Assembly: GCA_021654635.1 (NCBI GenBank) | Contig: AP025179.1 | Coordinates: forward strand, 2,418,001 to 2,482,000 | DNA length: 64,000 nt | Direction of reading: 5' to 3' | Source: Mycobacterium kiyosense | Lineage (GTDB): Bacteria; Actinomycetota; Actinomycetes; Mycobacteriales; Mycobacteriaceae | Shown: one piece after another, positions 55,359-64,000 of the stretch | How positions within the stretch are numbered: position 1 is the first letter of the stretch | How the letters are laid out: the number at the start of each line of letters is the position of its first letter | Made by a program: the position numbers and the translations under genes | Notes under the pieces: generated by a model | The model's input: only the letters and a program-made list of their open reading frames with translations | The model's database searches: none | Told to the model about the DNA's origin: nothing

Positions 55359-55772
55359 ATGACGCGTAAGAACCGTGCGACTCGGGCTCGTACGACTGCC
55401 GGGAAAGGGACCCCGACGTCCTTACTCCGCCGGCTGATTCTCCTTGGCGGCATCCCCCTGTTGGCCGGAACTGCTCTGCTGGGCAGCGCCGGGACCGCAG
55501 GCGCCACGCCCGCCGACGACGCCTATCTGGCCCAACTGCGCGCCGCCGGCCTCACCTGGCCACCCAACGCGGACGAGGCACTGATCGGGGAGGCGCACCT
55601 GATCTGCTACGACCTCACCTGGGGCTGGGAGCCTCAACAGATTGCCGATGACATCCATGCGCACATGAATGCCCGCGGCGTGACGTTGTTGGACGTCGGA
55701 ACCATGGTCAACGCCGCCCATTCCATCTACTGCCCGGGCAACGTCTGCGACGCACCCAGCCTCTGCACCTGA
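55359..55772 (+). CDS. Secreted DUF732 protein
   Basis: A 137-residue exported protein. A twin-arginine-like, strongly basic N-terminus (MTRKNRATRARTT...LLRRL) and a hydrophobic segment end in GTAGATPAD. The mature part has the DUF732 pattern: DDAYLAQLRAAGLTWPP, one cysteine in HLICYDL, and a C-terminal CPGNVCDAPSLC cluster. DUF732 proteins are abundant, small, secreted mycobacterial proteins of unknown role. ATG 55359 was chosen over an earlier in-frame start because the signal sequence begins there. Confidence 0.8.
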   Translation: MTRKNRATRARTTAGKGTPTSLLRRLILLGGIPLLAGTALLGSAGTAGATPADDAYLAQLRAAGLTWPPNADEALIGEAHLICYDLTWGWEPQQIADDIHAHMNARGVTLLDVGTMVNAAHSIYCPGNVCDAPSLCT

Positions 55773-55871
55773 CTGACGCTTTTCCGCGCGGGCGCGACGG
55801 GCTGCGATTTGCCGCGGGGGATTTCGCGGTGGGGTTAGGCTCGCGGCCTGACCACGAGGTGAGGGACGGCG

Positions 55872-57377
55872 ATGACTACTTACGACTTCATCGTGATCGG
55901 GGCCGGCTCAGCCGGATGCGCGGTTGCCGGCCGACTGGCCGATGAGTCGTCGGCCAAGGTGCTGCTGATCGAAGCCGGCGGTTCGGATCGGCGGCTGACA
56001 GTCCGTGCGCCGCTGGCCTTTCCGCGTCAGCTCGGGACTTCACTGGACTGGGCCTACGAGAGCGAACCGGAAGCAGGTTGTGCAGGCCGGCCGATCCCGC
56101 AGCCGCGTGGCCGGGTGCTCGGCGGCACCAGCGCGATGAACGCGATGGTGTGGGTCAAGGGCAGCAACCTCGACTACGACGGCTGGGGGTTGTCCGGCTG
56201 GACCTGGAACGACGTGGAACCGGTGTTCAAGCGCATCGAGGACGGACCCATGCGGGTCACCCGGGTGGCCGAGCCCGACGAGCTGTCGATGCGCTTCGTC
56301 GAGGCGGCACGCGCCGCCGGCGTCGCCGCCGTCGACGACGTCAGCGGCCCCGGACTCGACGGCGCGGCGATCACCCCGGTCACCATCTACCGGGGCCAGC
56401 GCTGGACCACCGCGCGCGCCTACCTGCGCAACCAGCGTAACCTGACCGTCGTCACCCGGGCCGACGTCGGCCGCGTGCTCATCCGGGGCGGCCGCGCGGT
56501 CGGCGTCGAATACCGCCGCCGCGGTCGCGCCCAGCAGGCGTTCGCCGCGCGCGAGGTGGTGCTGAGCGCCGGAGCGTTCGGCACACCGCAACTGCTGCAG
56601 CTCTCCGGCATCGGGCCCGCCGACCGGCTGCGCAGCCTCGGAGTCGCACCCGTTGCCGACAGCCCGAACGTCGGACAGGGCCTGACCGATCACCCCAATG
56701 CGTTCGCAATCTGGTCGCTGGCCCCCGGCCATGTCGGGCTGGCCGACGCCGCGAATCCAAAGTGGTTGCTGCAGTGGCTGTTACATCGGCGCGGCAAGCT
56801 CACCAGCAACGGATGCGAAGCGGTGGCGCATATCCGCTCCCAGCCCGACCTGCCGGCCTGCGACTTCCAATTGGTGTTCAGCCCCGCCGATGCCCTGGCC
56901 GATCCGCAGTCCAAGAAGCTGGTTCCCACCGTCACGATGCTGCATTCGTACTGGACACCCAAGAGCCGCGGCAGCGTCTCGATCCGCTCGTCCGATCCTT
57001 TGGCGCCACCGGTGATCCGGCTGAATCTGCTCTCCGAGCGCGAGGACGTCGACGCGCTGACCCGGGCGGTGCAGCGGTCCCGGGAGATCATCGGCACCGA
57101 GCCCATCGCGTCCGCCGTCGGCGCCGAGCGGCTACCGGGGCCCGGCATGGATATCGAGGAGTCGGTCAGGCAGACGGCGATCACCACGGCACATCCGGCG
57201 TGCAGCGTCGCGATGGGCAGTGCGTCCGACAGCGCGCTGGACGAACAGTTGCGGGTGCGGGGCGTGGCGGGATTGCGGGTCGCCGACGCCTCGGCACTGC
57301 CCAGGATCCCGCGGGCCAACACCAACGCGCCGTCGATCATGATCGGCGAACGCTGCGCGGACTTCCTGCTCGGCTGA
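55872..57377 (+). CDS. GMC-family FAD oxidoreductase
   Basis: A 501-residue glucose-methanol-choline oxidoreductase. The FAD motif VIGAGSAGCAVAGRLAD is near the start, the GMC signature is in RGRVLGGTSAMNAMVW, and the second signature is GAFGTPQLLQLSGIGP. The catalytic His lies in TAHPACSVAMG. It oxidises alcohols such as choline or long-chain or aromatic alcohols to aldehydes; the substrate is not evident. It is monocistronic, with a GAGGTGAGGG ribosome site. Confidence 0.88.
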   Translation: MTTYDFIVIGAGSAGCAVAGRLADESSAKVLLIEAGGSDRRLTVRAPLAFPRQLGTSLDWAYESEPEAGCAGRPIPQPRGRVLGGTSAMNAMVWVKGSNLDYDGWGLSGWTWNDVEPVFKRIEDGPMRVTRVAEPDELSMRFVEAARAAGVAAVDDVSGPGLDGAAITPVTIYRGQRWTTARAYLRNQRNLTVVTRADVGRVLIRGGRAVGVEYRRRGRAQQAFAAREVVLSAGAFGTPQLLQLSGIGPADRLRSLGVAPVADSPNVGQGLTDHPNAFAIWSLAPGHVGLADAANPKWLLQWLLHRRGKLTSNGCEAVAHIRSQPDLPACDFQLVFSPADALADPQSKKLVPTVTMLHSYWTPKSRGSVSIRSSDPLAPPVIRLNLLSEREDVDALTRAVQRSREIIGTEPIASAVGAERLPGPGMDIEESVRQTAITTAHPACSVAMGSASDSALDEQLRVRGVAGLRVADASALPRIPRANTNAPSIMIGERCADFLLG

Positions 57378-57388
57378 GCCGCGAGTGG

Positions 57389-57451
57389 CGCCGAGCGTGT
57401 GGCCTACGCACTGATCGGCAGCGCTTTTCAGCCATAGTCCCGCGCTCGGCG
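57389..57451. repeat. Extragenic inverted repeat CGCCGAGCG/CGCTCGGCG
   Basis: A perfect 9-bp inverted repeat with a 45-bp loop (57389-57397 and 57443-57451), just after the GMC gene. Its CGAGCG/CGCTCG arms recall the 20122-20180 hairpin. It may be a terminator or a member of an intergenic repeat family. Confidence 0.45.
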
Positions 57452-57498
57452 AGCCGGTCTCGTGGACGAGTCCGAGCGGGTATGGCACGCTCGTTGGC

Positions 57499-57687
57499 GT
57501 GAGCGACCTACCTGGCTCTTTCAGCAGCAGCGCACGTCAGACGTCGGGGCCGCCGGTGCGGCCGCTGTCGTCGGACCAGCAACCGGCGACCAAAGCCGAC
57601 CTGTATGCGGCGGTGGACGCGATGCGCGCCGACATGCGCCAACTGCTCGAGCAGATCAGCACTCTGATCAAGGACGCTCAGAAGTAG
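57499..57687 (+). CDS. Small hypothetical protein
   Basis: A 62-residue protein, GTG start. The N-terminal half is Ser/Pro-rich; the C-terminal half (ADLYAAVDAMRADMRQLLEQISTLI) is an amphipathic helix that could form a coiled coil. No family recognised. It ends 5 bp before the alpha/beta hydrolase gene and may be co-translated with it. Confidence 0.55.
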   Translation: MSDLPGSFSSSARQTSGPPVRPLSSDQQPATKADLYAAVDAMRADMRQLLEQISTLIKDAQK

Positions 57688-57692
57688 CGCGG

Positions 57693-58474
57693 ATGCCCGA
57701 CATCGAGCATGTCGTCCTGATCCACGGGACGTGGGGCCGCGGCGACATGTGGGGTCCGGCGCGGGTGCCTTCGAGGAGCGCGGTTACACCGTGCACACGC
57801 CGACGCTGCGCCATCATGAACTGCCTCCGCAAGAGGGCGCGACGAAGATCGCGTCGCTGAGCATGCGCGACTACACCGACGATCTCGCCGCGCTGGTCGA
57901 CTCGCTGGACTCGCCTCCACTCCTGGTGGGATTGTCGCTGGACGGCTTGCTGGCGCAATTGGTGGCCGCACGGACGCGTCATGCCGGCGTCGTCGCCGCC
58001 TGCCCCTCACCGGCCGCCGGTATCGTCGCTGCCACTCCGCCGACCGTGCGCAGCTTCGGCGGCCTCTTCGGCAGACACTTTCTGCACCCCAGGCCCTGGG
58101 CAAAGCCGCTGAATCCTCCGACATGGCAACGGTTTCGGCGGTGGGTCGCCAATGCGCAGACCGAGGCGGGCGCCCGCGAGATGTACGGCGAATTCGTCTA
58201 CGAGTCGGGGCGAGCCTACTGCGAGATGGTCTTCCCGTTCCTGGACCGGGGCAAGGCCACCACGGTCGACTTCGCCGCAGTCACCACACCGGTCCTGCTG
58301 ATCCGAGGCGAATGCGACCGAGTCGTGCCGCCACAGATCGCTCCGATCACCGCGGGTCGGTATGCAAAGGGGACCTTCGTGGAGATTCCCCGCGCCGATC
58401 ACCTCGTCTTCGACGGCGCGGCGCTGCCGGTCACCATGGCCCGTATTGACGACTGGCTGGCCGCCCAGAAGTAG
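57693..58474 (+). CDS. Alpha/beta hydrolase (frameshift)
   Basis: About 260 residues of an alpha/beta hydrolase. HGTWGRGDMWG forms the oxyanion region, VGLSLDGLL the nucleophile elbow with serine, and RADHLVF carries the catalytic His. The start ATG 57693 and the rest are in different frames. The change is at the G3 run 57763-57765, where a missing G would join MWGPARG to AFEERGYTVH. Substrate unknown; an esterase or lipase-like role is likely. It is followed 10 bp later by an epoxide hydrolase gene, so both probably form one operon. Confidence 0.7.
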
Positions 58475-58484
58475 GGTCGGACGG

Positions 58485-59610
58485 GTGAAACCGTTCCGCA
58501 TCGACGTCCCCGACACCGTTCTCGACGATCTGCAATCCCGACTGGCCCGCACCCGCTGGCCGGAAGCCGAATGCGTGGACGACTGGAGTCAGGGCATCCC
58601 GCTGCGCTACACCCGCGACCTCGCCGCCTACTGGGCCAACGACTACGACTGGCGCACAAGGGAATCCGCGCTGAACCGGTTCGACCACTTCGTCGACCAA
58701 TTCGACGGCCTGGACATCCACTTCATCCATCAGCGATCCCCGCACCAGGACGCCTTCCCACTGGTGATCACCCACGGCTGGCCCGGCTCGATCGTGGAGT
58801 TCCACAAAGTCATCGAACCGCTGACCAACCCCACCGCCCACGGCGGCCGCGCCGAGGACGCCTTTCACGTGGTGTGCCCGTCGCTACCCGGTTACGGATT
58901 TTCCGGAAAGCCCGGCCGCACCGGGTGGGGCGTGCCGAAGATCGCGCTGGTGTGGGAAGAGCTGATGGGCCGACTGGGCTATGACCGCTACGGCGCGCAG
59001 GGTGGCGACTGGGGTGCGGCCGTCACCACCCAGATCGGACGCAACGGTGGCAATTGCGCGGCGATCCACCTGAACATGCCGCTGGGCATGCCGACCCGCG
59101 AGACGCTGGCCAGCCCCACCCCGGAGGACCAGGCGGCGCTGGCCGCGTTGGCTGAGCATCGCAAAAAGCGGCACCGGCTACTCCAAGCAGCAGTCGACGC
59201 GACCGCAGACGCTCGGCTACGGCCTGGTCGATTCTCCGGTGGGGCAGCTGGCCTGGATCGTGGAGAAGTTCTGGGCATGGATGGACTGCGACGGCCACCC
59301 GGAGAACGTTTTGACGCGAGACGAGTTGCTGGACAACGTGATGGTGTACTGGGTGACCGAGACCGCGGCGTCCTCGGCGCGGCTGTACTGGGAGAGCTTC
59401 AAAGTGTGGGGCGACACCAGCCGCGTCGAATTGCCCACCGGCGTTGCGTCTTTCCCGAAAGAGGTGCTGCCCGCGCCGCGGTCCTGGTGCGAGCCGAACT
59501 ACCACATCACGCACTGGACCACGATGCCGCGCGGCGGGCACTTCGCCGCCCTCGAGCAGCCCGAGCTGTTCGTCGAGGACGTGCGCAAGTTCTTCGCCAC
59601 CGTGCGCTGA
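58485..59610 (+). CDS. Epoxide hydrolase, microsomal EHN type (frameshift)
   Basis: About 375 residues. The N-terminal domain (FRIDVPDTVLDDLQSRLARTRWP) is the EHN domain of microsomal-type epoxide hydrolases. HGWPGS supplies the oxyanion, GGDWGA the aspartate nucleophile, and the C-terminal PRGGHFA the catalytic His. It opens epoxides to diols. It starts with GTG. One extra A in the run 59163-59167 displaces the last third; without it HRKSGTGYSKQQSTRPQTL continues to the end at 59610. Probably in an operon with the preceding hydrolase. Confidence 0.8.
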
Positions 59611-59720
59611 GAACGCTGCGTCGAGCGTGAACGGCACGACGCGACACGCCGCGTCGGCATCGTGGATTTCACGGTCGGTGCCAGGTAGTTGGGGGCCGTG
59701 GAGCGTGGCACGCTTAGCCC

Positions 59721-60651
59721 ATGCATCAGATCACCGGGACCCGGGATCCCGCCACCAGCTTTCCCCCTGGACAACGCCGTCGACGACGTGGCGGAGCGCC
59801 GCGGCGCCAACCGTGCCGTTGCGCTCAGTGCAGTCGGCTTGGCCGTGACAGGCCTCATCGAGCTGGCGATCGCTGCGATCTCCGGCTCGGTGGCTCTGCT
59901 GGGAGACGCGCTGCACAACCTGTCCGACGTATTGACCAGCGTGGTGGTGTTCGTCGGATTCCGGGCGTCGCGACGACTGCCCTCCGAACGTCACCCGTAC
60001 GGATTCGAACGCGCCGAGGACCTCGCGGGCATAGGTGTCGCGCTGGTTATCTGGGCCAGCGCCACAGTGGCCGGAATGCAGAGCGTGGAAAAGCTGTTGC
60101 GGCACGGCGAAACTCGCAATGTCGGATGGGGCATCGCCGCGGCATTGGTGGCCATCGCCGGAAACCAGTGGGTGGCCCGCTACAAATTGGTGGTCGGCCG
60201 CCGCATCCAGTCGGCGACGCTGATCGCCGATGCCCGGCACTCCTGGCTGGACGCGCTGTCCTCGGCGGGCGCCCTGGTGGGGCTGTGTGGGGTGGCCGCG
60301 GGCTGGGGCTGGGCCGACGGTGTGGCCGGCATCGCGGTCACCGGGTTCATCTGCCACGTCGGCTGGGAGGTCAGTTCGGAGATCGGCCACCGGCTACTCG
60401 ACGGGGTGGACCCGCAGGTCATCACCACCGCCGAACAGGTCGCCGCGGAAACCGAGGGCGTGCGCCACGCGCACGCGCGGGCCCGGTGGACCGGTCGTAC
60501 CCTGCGGGTCGAAGTCGAAGGCTGGGTCGACCCCAACCTCACCGTCGTCGATGCCGACCGCATCGGCCGGCGGGTCGCCGACGAACTCGCCCCCCGGCTG
60601 CCCGAGATGCGCAGCTTCAGCTGGGCCGCGCGCGGGGTGCAGCCGGCCTAG
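59721..60651 (+). CDS. Cation diffusion facilitator transporter (probable frameshift)
   Basis: About 309 residues. Six membrane helices carry the CDF metal motifs: [10 protein letters not shown] in helix 2 and [12 protein letters not shown] in helix 5. A cytoplasmic C-terminal domain ends the protein ([12 protein letters not shown]...). It exports Zn2+ or a similar metal in exchange for protons. The likely ATG 59721 ([15 protein letters not shown]) is in a different frame from the body ([13 protein letters not shown]); one extra C at 59763-59767 would explain it. Starts in the body frame are TTG 59689 or GTG 59698. The stop overlaps the convergent MpaB-like gene by 4 bp. Confidence 0.75.
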
Positions 60652-61481
60652 ACGATTCGCCAGCCGCGCCGAGCGCGAAACCTCATGTCCCACAAGTAGA
60701 TCTGATACAGAAATACCCAGAAGCCGTTCGGGATCAGCCGGTCGGCCAGCCGCAGCGCCGTCAAGAGCAGCTCGAACCGGCGCTGCTGGGTCTCCGACCA
60801 GTCGAAGTTCATCATGGCCCGGAACTCCGGGGCCAAGAACCCCGCCGTCGCAAACAGATTGAAGCGCCCGGCCGACGCGTGCACCGGCCACGGCAGGAAC
60901 GCCATCGAGGCCACCCCGCGCAGATGCTCGCGCACCGGCGGATCGATGTGCAGCTCGTCCAGGGACCGCTTCCAGTACTCGTCGAAGGCGATCCGGTCCG
61001 GTGGCCACATGCGGTCGGGCACCTGCAGTGTGGTGCCCAGCTTCTTGGCGTCCTGGTAGACGGCGTCGGCGCTGGCGTCGTCGAGCGGGCCGTGCAGGTA
61101 TTCGTGTTGTTCGACGAAGTAGCGGTACAGGCAGGCCGCCACCCACAGCTGCAATTTCGGGTCGAAAGCGTTGTAGGACACCGGGCTTGACGCGGTGGAC
61201 CGCACCTGGCGGTGCGCCGTGTCGACGGCACCGCGGATGAGTTTGCGGTCGGACTCGGTCCCGACGGTCGCCACCGCCAGGTACGTGCCCGTGGTGCGGG
61301 CCCGCTTGAACGGGTGCTTGTAGACGTTGCCGCTGTCCACAGGACTCTCCAGCACGCCATACCCGACGCCCGGCAGGGACAGTTGCATGATGACATTGGC
61401 CGCCGGCATCAGCATCGCTGCCGGGTTCAACAGGTCGGCGACCCTGGTCGCGGGCCGCCTCCTTGCGGATCCTTTCCCCAT
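60648..61481 (-). CDS. MpaB-like oxygenase (DUF2236, Rv2237-like)
   Basis: A 277-residue protein of the DUF2236/MpaB family. Conserved blocks are [36 protein letters not shown] and [11 protein letters not shown]. The family includes the latex-cleaving oxygenase Lcp-like proteins and is thought to use heme b; I cannot show the ligand here beyond conserved histidines. The position next to cobD matches Rv2237. The ATG 61481 is preferred to the TTG one codon upstream. It is divergent from cobD. Confidence 0.75.
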   Translation of the reverse strand: MGKGSARRRPATRVADLLNPAAMLMPAANVIMQLSLPGVGYGVLESPVDSGNVYKHPFKRARTTGTYLAVATVGTESDRKLIRGAVDTAHRQVRSTASSPVSYNAFDPKLQLWVAACLYRYFVEQHEYLHGPLDDASADAVYQDAKKLGTTLQVPDRMWPPDRIAFDEYWKRSLDELHIDPPVREHLRGVASMAFLPWPVHASAGRFNLFATAGFLAPEFRAMMNFDWSETQQRRFELLLTALRLADRLIPNGFWVFLYQIYLWDMRFRARRGWRIV

Positions 61482-61544
61482 CAACCGAGTAGATCACGGA
61501 TGGGCCGGTCAGTGAATACGCCTCCGATATGAGACGCTGCCGAA

Positions 61545-62465
61545 GTGTTGTCGGTACGGCAGTCCCGGATGGCCGGTCTTGCGGCGGGCTACCTCGCCGA
61601 TCTGGTGTTCGCCGATCCACGACGCGGCCACCCGGTGGCGCTGTTCGGTACGGCTGCCGCGGCACTGGAACGGTTCACCTACCGCGACGCCCGGATGGCC
61701 GGCGCGCTGCACGTGAGTCTGCTGGTCGGCGCGGCGGGCGTGCTGGGTGCGGTGCTGCAGCGCGCGGTCGGCCGGGTGTTGGCCATCGCGATCGCCACCT
61801 GGGTGGCCCTGGGCGGAACGACGCTGGCGCGCACCGGGTCTCGGATGGCCGATCTACTGGATGCCGGCGATGTCGAGGCCGCCCGACGGCTGCTGCCGTC
61901 GGTGTGCGGGCGGGATCCGGCGGTGCTGGACGAGATCGGGCTGAACCGCGCGACGCTGGAGTCGGTGGCCGAGAACACCTCGGATGCCCAGGTGGCGCCA
62001 CTGCTGTGGGCGGCGGTCGGCGGTGCGCCCGCGGTACTGGCCTATCGGGCGGTGAACACCCTGGACGCGATGGTCGGCTACCGCTCGCCGCGCTACCTGC
62101 GATTCGGTTGGGCCGCAGCACGATTGGACGATCTGGTGAACTTCGTGGCGGCGCGGTTCGCGGCGGTGCTAGTGGTCGGGTGCGCGCCGCTGGTCGGCGG
62201 TTCGCCGCTGGGCGCGATCAGGGCCTGGCGCCGCGACGCCGTCCGGCATCCGAGTCCCAACGCCGGTGTCGTCGAGGCGGCATTCGCCGGTGCCCTGGGC
62301 CTCAGCCTGGGCGGCCCGACCCAATACCGGCACGAGCTGCAGATCCGGCCGACCCTGGGTGACGGACGGCAGCCCACCGTCGACGACCTGCGTCGCGCCG
62401 TGACGCTGTCGCGGGCCGTACAGGCTGCCGCCGTATTAGTGCTGGCGGGGGCGCTGCGGCCCTAA
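61545..62465 (+). CDS. cobD: Adenosylcobinamide-phosphate synthase CobD/CbiB
   Basis: A 306-residue integral membrane protein of the CobD/CbiB family. Signatures are AGYLADLVFADPRRGHPVALFG near the start, ENTSDAQVAPLLWAAVGGAP in the middle and SPNAGVVEAAFAGALG at the end. It attaches aminopropanol phosphate to adenosylcobyrate in vitamin B12 synthesis. It starts with GTG. It corresponds to Rv2236c and overlaps the convergent SURF1 gene by 4 bp. Confidence 0.93.
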   Translation: MLSVRQSRMAGLAAGYLADLVFADPRRGHPVALFGTAAAALERFTYRDARMAGALHVSLLVGAAGVLGAVLQRAVGRVLAIAIATWVALGGTTLARTGSRMADLLDAGDVEAARRLLPSVCGRDPAVLDEIGLNRATLESVAENTSDAQVAPLLWAAVGGAPAVLAYRAVNTLDAMVGYRSPRYLRFGWAAARLDDLVNFVAARFAAVLVVGCAPLVGGSPLGAIRAWRRDAVRHPSPNAGVVEAAFAGALGLSLGGPTQYRHELQIRPTLGDGRQPTVDDLRRAVTLSRAVQAAAVLVLAGALRP

Positions 62466-63321
62466 CGCCGGCGACCGTACCGGTCGGCCAACTTGTCCTC
62501 GACAGTCTTCGCCGCCGGCGCCGACGCGCGCCCCTGGTCACCAGGTGCGGTAGCCGATCGTTGTTGCTTCTCCTGGCGCCGCGCCCGCAATTCGGCGTAG
62601 ACGAAATACCCCAGCGCGCTGGGCGCCACCACGCCGAACAGAATCCACTGGATCCCGTAGGACAGGAACGGCCCGGCATCCAGATGCGGCAGCCCGATCA
62701 CCCCCAGGCCACCGGGCTGGTCCTCCACCAGCACTGCAGATACGAACCCGCCAGCGGCACCTTGGTCAACGCCGAAACCTGTTCGGTGCTGACCGAATAC
62801 ACCTGCTGATAACCGTCACGGGTGAACGGGTCCTTGCCCGCCACGGTCGGCTCCGAGTCGCGCAGCCGCGCGGTGATGGTGACGGTCTGGCTCGGCGGCG
62901 GGGGGATCTGCGGAACGTGCGAACCGGGTTCGGGCCGGACGTATCCGCGGTCGACGAGCACGATCGGCCCGTCGTCCACGGCGAACGGTGCCAGCACCTC
63001 GAAGGCCTGGTCGCCCTCCACCACCCGCAGCCGGGCCAACACTTGCACGTTGGGAAGGTAGTGTCCGGTGGCCGTCACCCGGCGCCACTGGGCATCCGGT
63101 GCCGACGAATTTTGCTGTGGCAAAAGGGTTTTCAGTGACACCGGGGCGGTGTTCAAGGAGTCGGTGATCTGCTGATTCTCCCGCGACGTCCTGGTGTTCT
63201 TGCCCAGCTGCCACGGGGCGAGCACGGTGAAGCACAAGTAGGTGAACGCGATGCACACCAGCCACAGCGCGATCCATCCGGGCCGCAACAGAAATGCCAG
63301 ACTCGGGGTCCTGCGCGCCAT
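62462..63321 (-). CDS. SURF1-family cytochrome oxidase assembly protein (frameshift)
   Basis: About 286 residues. It has an N-terminal membrane helix (PGWIALWLVCIAFTYLCFTVLAPWQLGK), a periplasmic domain with VLVDRGYVRP, and a C-terminal helix (FLSYGIQWILFGVVAPSALGYFVYAEL). That is the SURF1 layout, matching Rv2235. SURF1 helps insert heme a into cytochrome oxidase. The two ends are in different frames; a base is missing near 62733 (GSYLQ then LVEDQPGGLG). The ATG overlaps the ptpA stop (TGATG), so the genes are coupled. The frameshift is probably a sequence error. Confidence 0.85.
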
Positions 63322-63818
63322 CAACCCGAACCGTTCCGCGCGAGCTGCTCGTCGACCCAGTCGTGCAGACCGGGCAGCGCCGCCTCGATGACCACGAACG
63401 TCTCCACGAAGTCGGAATGATCGCCGTAGTAGGGATCCTCCACGTCGGGGACGAAGGCACCAGATCGGGGATCGAACGAACGCAGCATCCGCAGCCGGCT
63501 GTCGTCGACCCCGAGCTCGCGCAGCATCCGGGCATGGTTGCGCCCCAGCGCCACCACCAGATCCGCGGCCAGGTGGTCGTCGTTGAGCTGGGCGGCGCGA
63601 TGCTCGGTGGGGTAACCGTGGTCGCGCAGCACCCGTTTGGCGCGGCGGTCGGCTCCCTCCCCGGCGTGCCAGTTGCCGGTGCCGGCGCTGGTGACCCGCA
63701 CCACGTCGCCCAGGCCGCGTTCCCGGATCTGATGGGCGAACATCTTCTCGGCCATCGGCGAGCGACAGATGTTTCCCGAGCAGACGAAGGTCACGTGCAA
63801 CGATTTCGGCTCAGACAC
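63321..63818 (-). CDS. ptpA: Low-molecular-weight protein tyrosine phosphatase PtpA
   Basis: A 165-residue phosphatase. The CX5R loop is CSGNICRS (C13, R19) near the start, and the general-acid aspartate is in DVEDPYYG. In M. tuberculosis PtpA (Rv2234) is secreted into macrophages and dephosphorylates host VPS33B. It starts with GTG 63818, overlapping the stop of the PtkA-like gene, and its own stop overlaps SURF1. So ptkA-ptpA-surf1 form one tightly coupled operon. Confidence 0.95.
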   Translation of the reverse strand: MSEPKSLHVTFVCSGNICRSPMAEKMFAHQIRERGLGDVVRVTSAGTGNWHAGEGADRRAKRVLRDHGYPTEHRAAQLNDDHLAADLVVALGRNHARMLRELGVDDSRLRMLRSFDPRSGAFVPDVEDPYYGDHSDFVETFVVIEAALPGLHDWVDEQLARNGSG

Positions 63819-64000
63819 CCAACGCCCTCCGCAGCTCGTCGACCGTCGTGACATGCCGCACCCCGGCACCGTCGACCGGGTCGGGAAAGTCGGCGCGCCC
63901 GTAGCCCCAGCCGACCACCACCGTGTCGATGCCGTGCGCGGCCGCGCCGTCCACGTCGTGGCTGCGGTCACCGACCATCAACACCCGCTCGGGCAGCGGT
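63811..64000 (-). CDS. HAD-family protein, PtkA-like (3' end only)
   Basis: The last ~62 codons of a gene that continues past the window. MVGDRSHDVDGAAAHG is the motif IV of HAD hydrolases, followed by the family's VGWGYG. It ends at 63811, overlapping the ptpA start. In M. tuberculosis this gene (Rv2232) encodes PtkA, a HAD-fold tyrosine kinase that phosphorylates PtpA. The identification rests on position and the HAD motif. Confidence 0.8.
   Translation of the reverse strand, partial: PLPERVLMVGDRSHDVDGAAAHGIDTVVVGWGYGRADFPDPVDGAGVRHVTTVDELRRALGV

Overview
The window is high-GC DNA from a mycobacterium. The evidence is an intact FAS-II mycolic-acid cluster (aceE-mabR-fabD-acpM-kasA-kasB-accD6), an AcpM with the long mycobacterial C-terminal tail, a mycothiol-type dehydrogenase (MscR), CYP124, PtpA with its PtkA-like partner, AhpE and cobD. 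Gene content and order follow the Rv2232-Rv2266 block of M. tuberculosis, read here in reverse, with extra genes between.

Layout. 1-11.5 kb: a truncated Ser/Thr kinase, a DmbC-like haloalkane dehalogenase with a divergent HxlR regulator, a K+ channel, a methyltransferase, a phosphotransferase, a small TetR regulon (alpha/beta hydrolase, ferritin-like PF10118 protein, AttH-like protein), and an acyl-CoA synthetase with a divergent TetR gene. 11.5-31 kb: cyp124, an MmpS-like secreted protein, a DapB-like reductase, an Hsp70-like proline-rich membrane protein, a very acidic disordered protein, a SABATH-type (fatty acid) methyltransferase coupled to an SDR, a metallo-beta-lactamase fold gene with mscR, Rv2258c/Rv2257c/Rv2256c-like genes, a lipid module (DAG kinase plus ADHAPS-like flavoprotein), glpD and an MFS transporter. 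31-42.9 kb: the FAS-II cluster on the minus strand, then lipoprotein, DUF3052 and ahpE genes.

42.98-51.71 kb: tRNA-Val(TAC) carries an 8.7-kb integrated element bounded by a perfect 45-bp direct repeat. It has an integrase with an unusual inserted domain, an HTH regulator, an excisionase, a DUF3987/YfjI-type replication protein, a TerS-like protein, a possible phage structural protein, a zinc ribbon and a small HEAGH metallopeptidase. No portal, large terminase or tail genes are visible, which fits a phage satellite. Behind the DUF3987 gene lies a striking array: six TGCCGCA iterons, a ~124-bp centre, then six inverted copies with mirror-identical spacing (10-11-12-44-9, then 9-44-12-11-10). 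It is a candidate replication origin. Just outside attR is a decayed integrase C-terminus, suggesting an older element at the same site.

52-64 kb: an SDR, a TetR/selenoprotein-B-like/OsmC redox operon with a good palindromic operator, a DUF732 secreted protein, a GMC oxidoreductase, two hydrolases, a CDF transporter, an MpaB-like protein, cobD, SURF1, ptpA and the end of a PtkA-like HAD gene.

About a dozen otherwise normal genes are broken by single-base indels, nearly all in short homopolymers. These look more like base-calling errors in the assembly than true pseudogenes. I annotated the reconstructed genes and marked each break.
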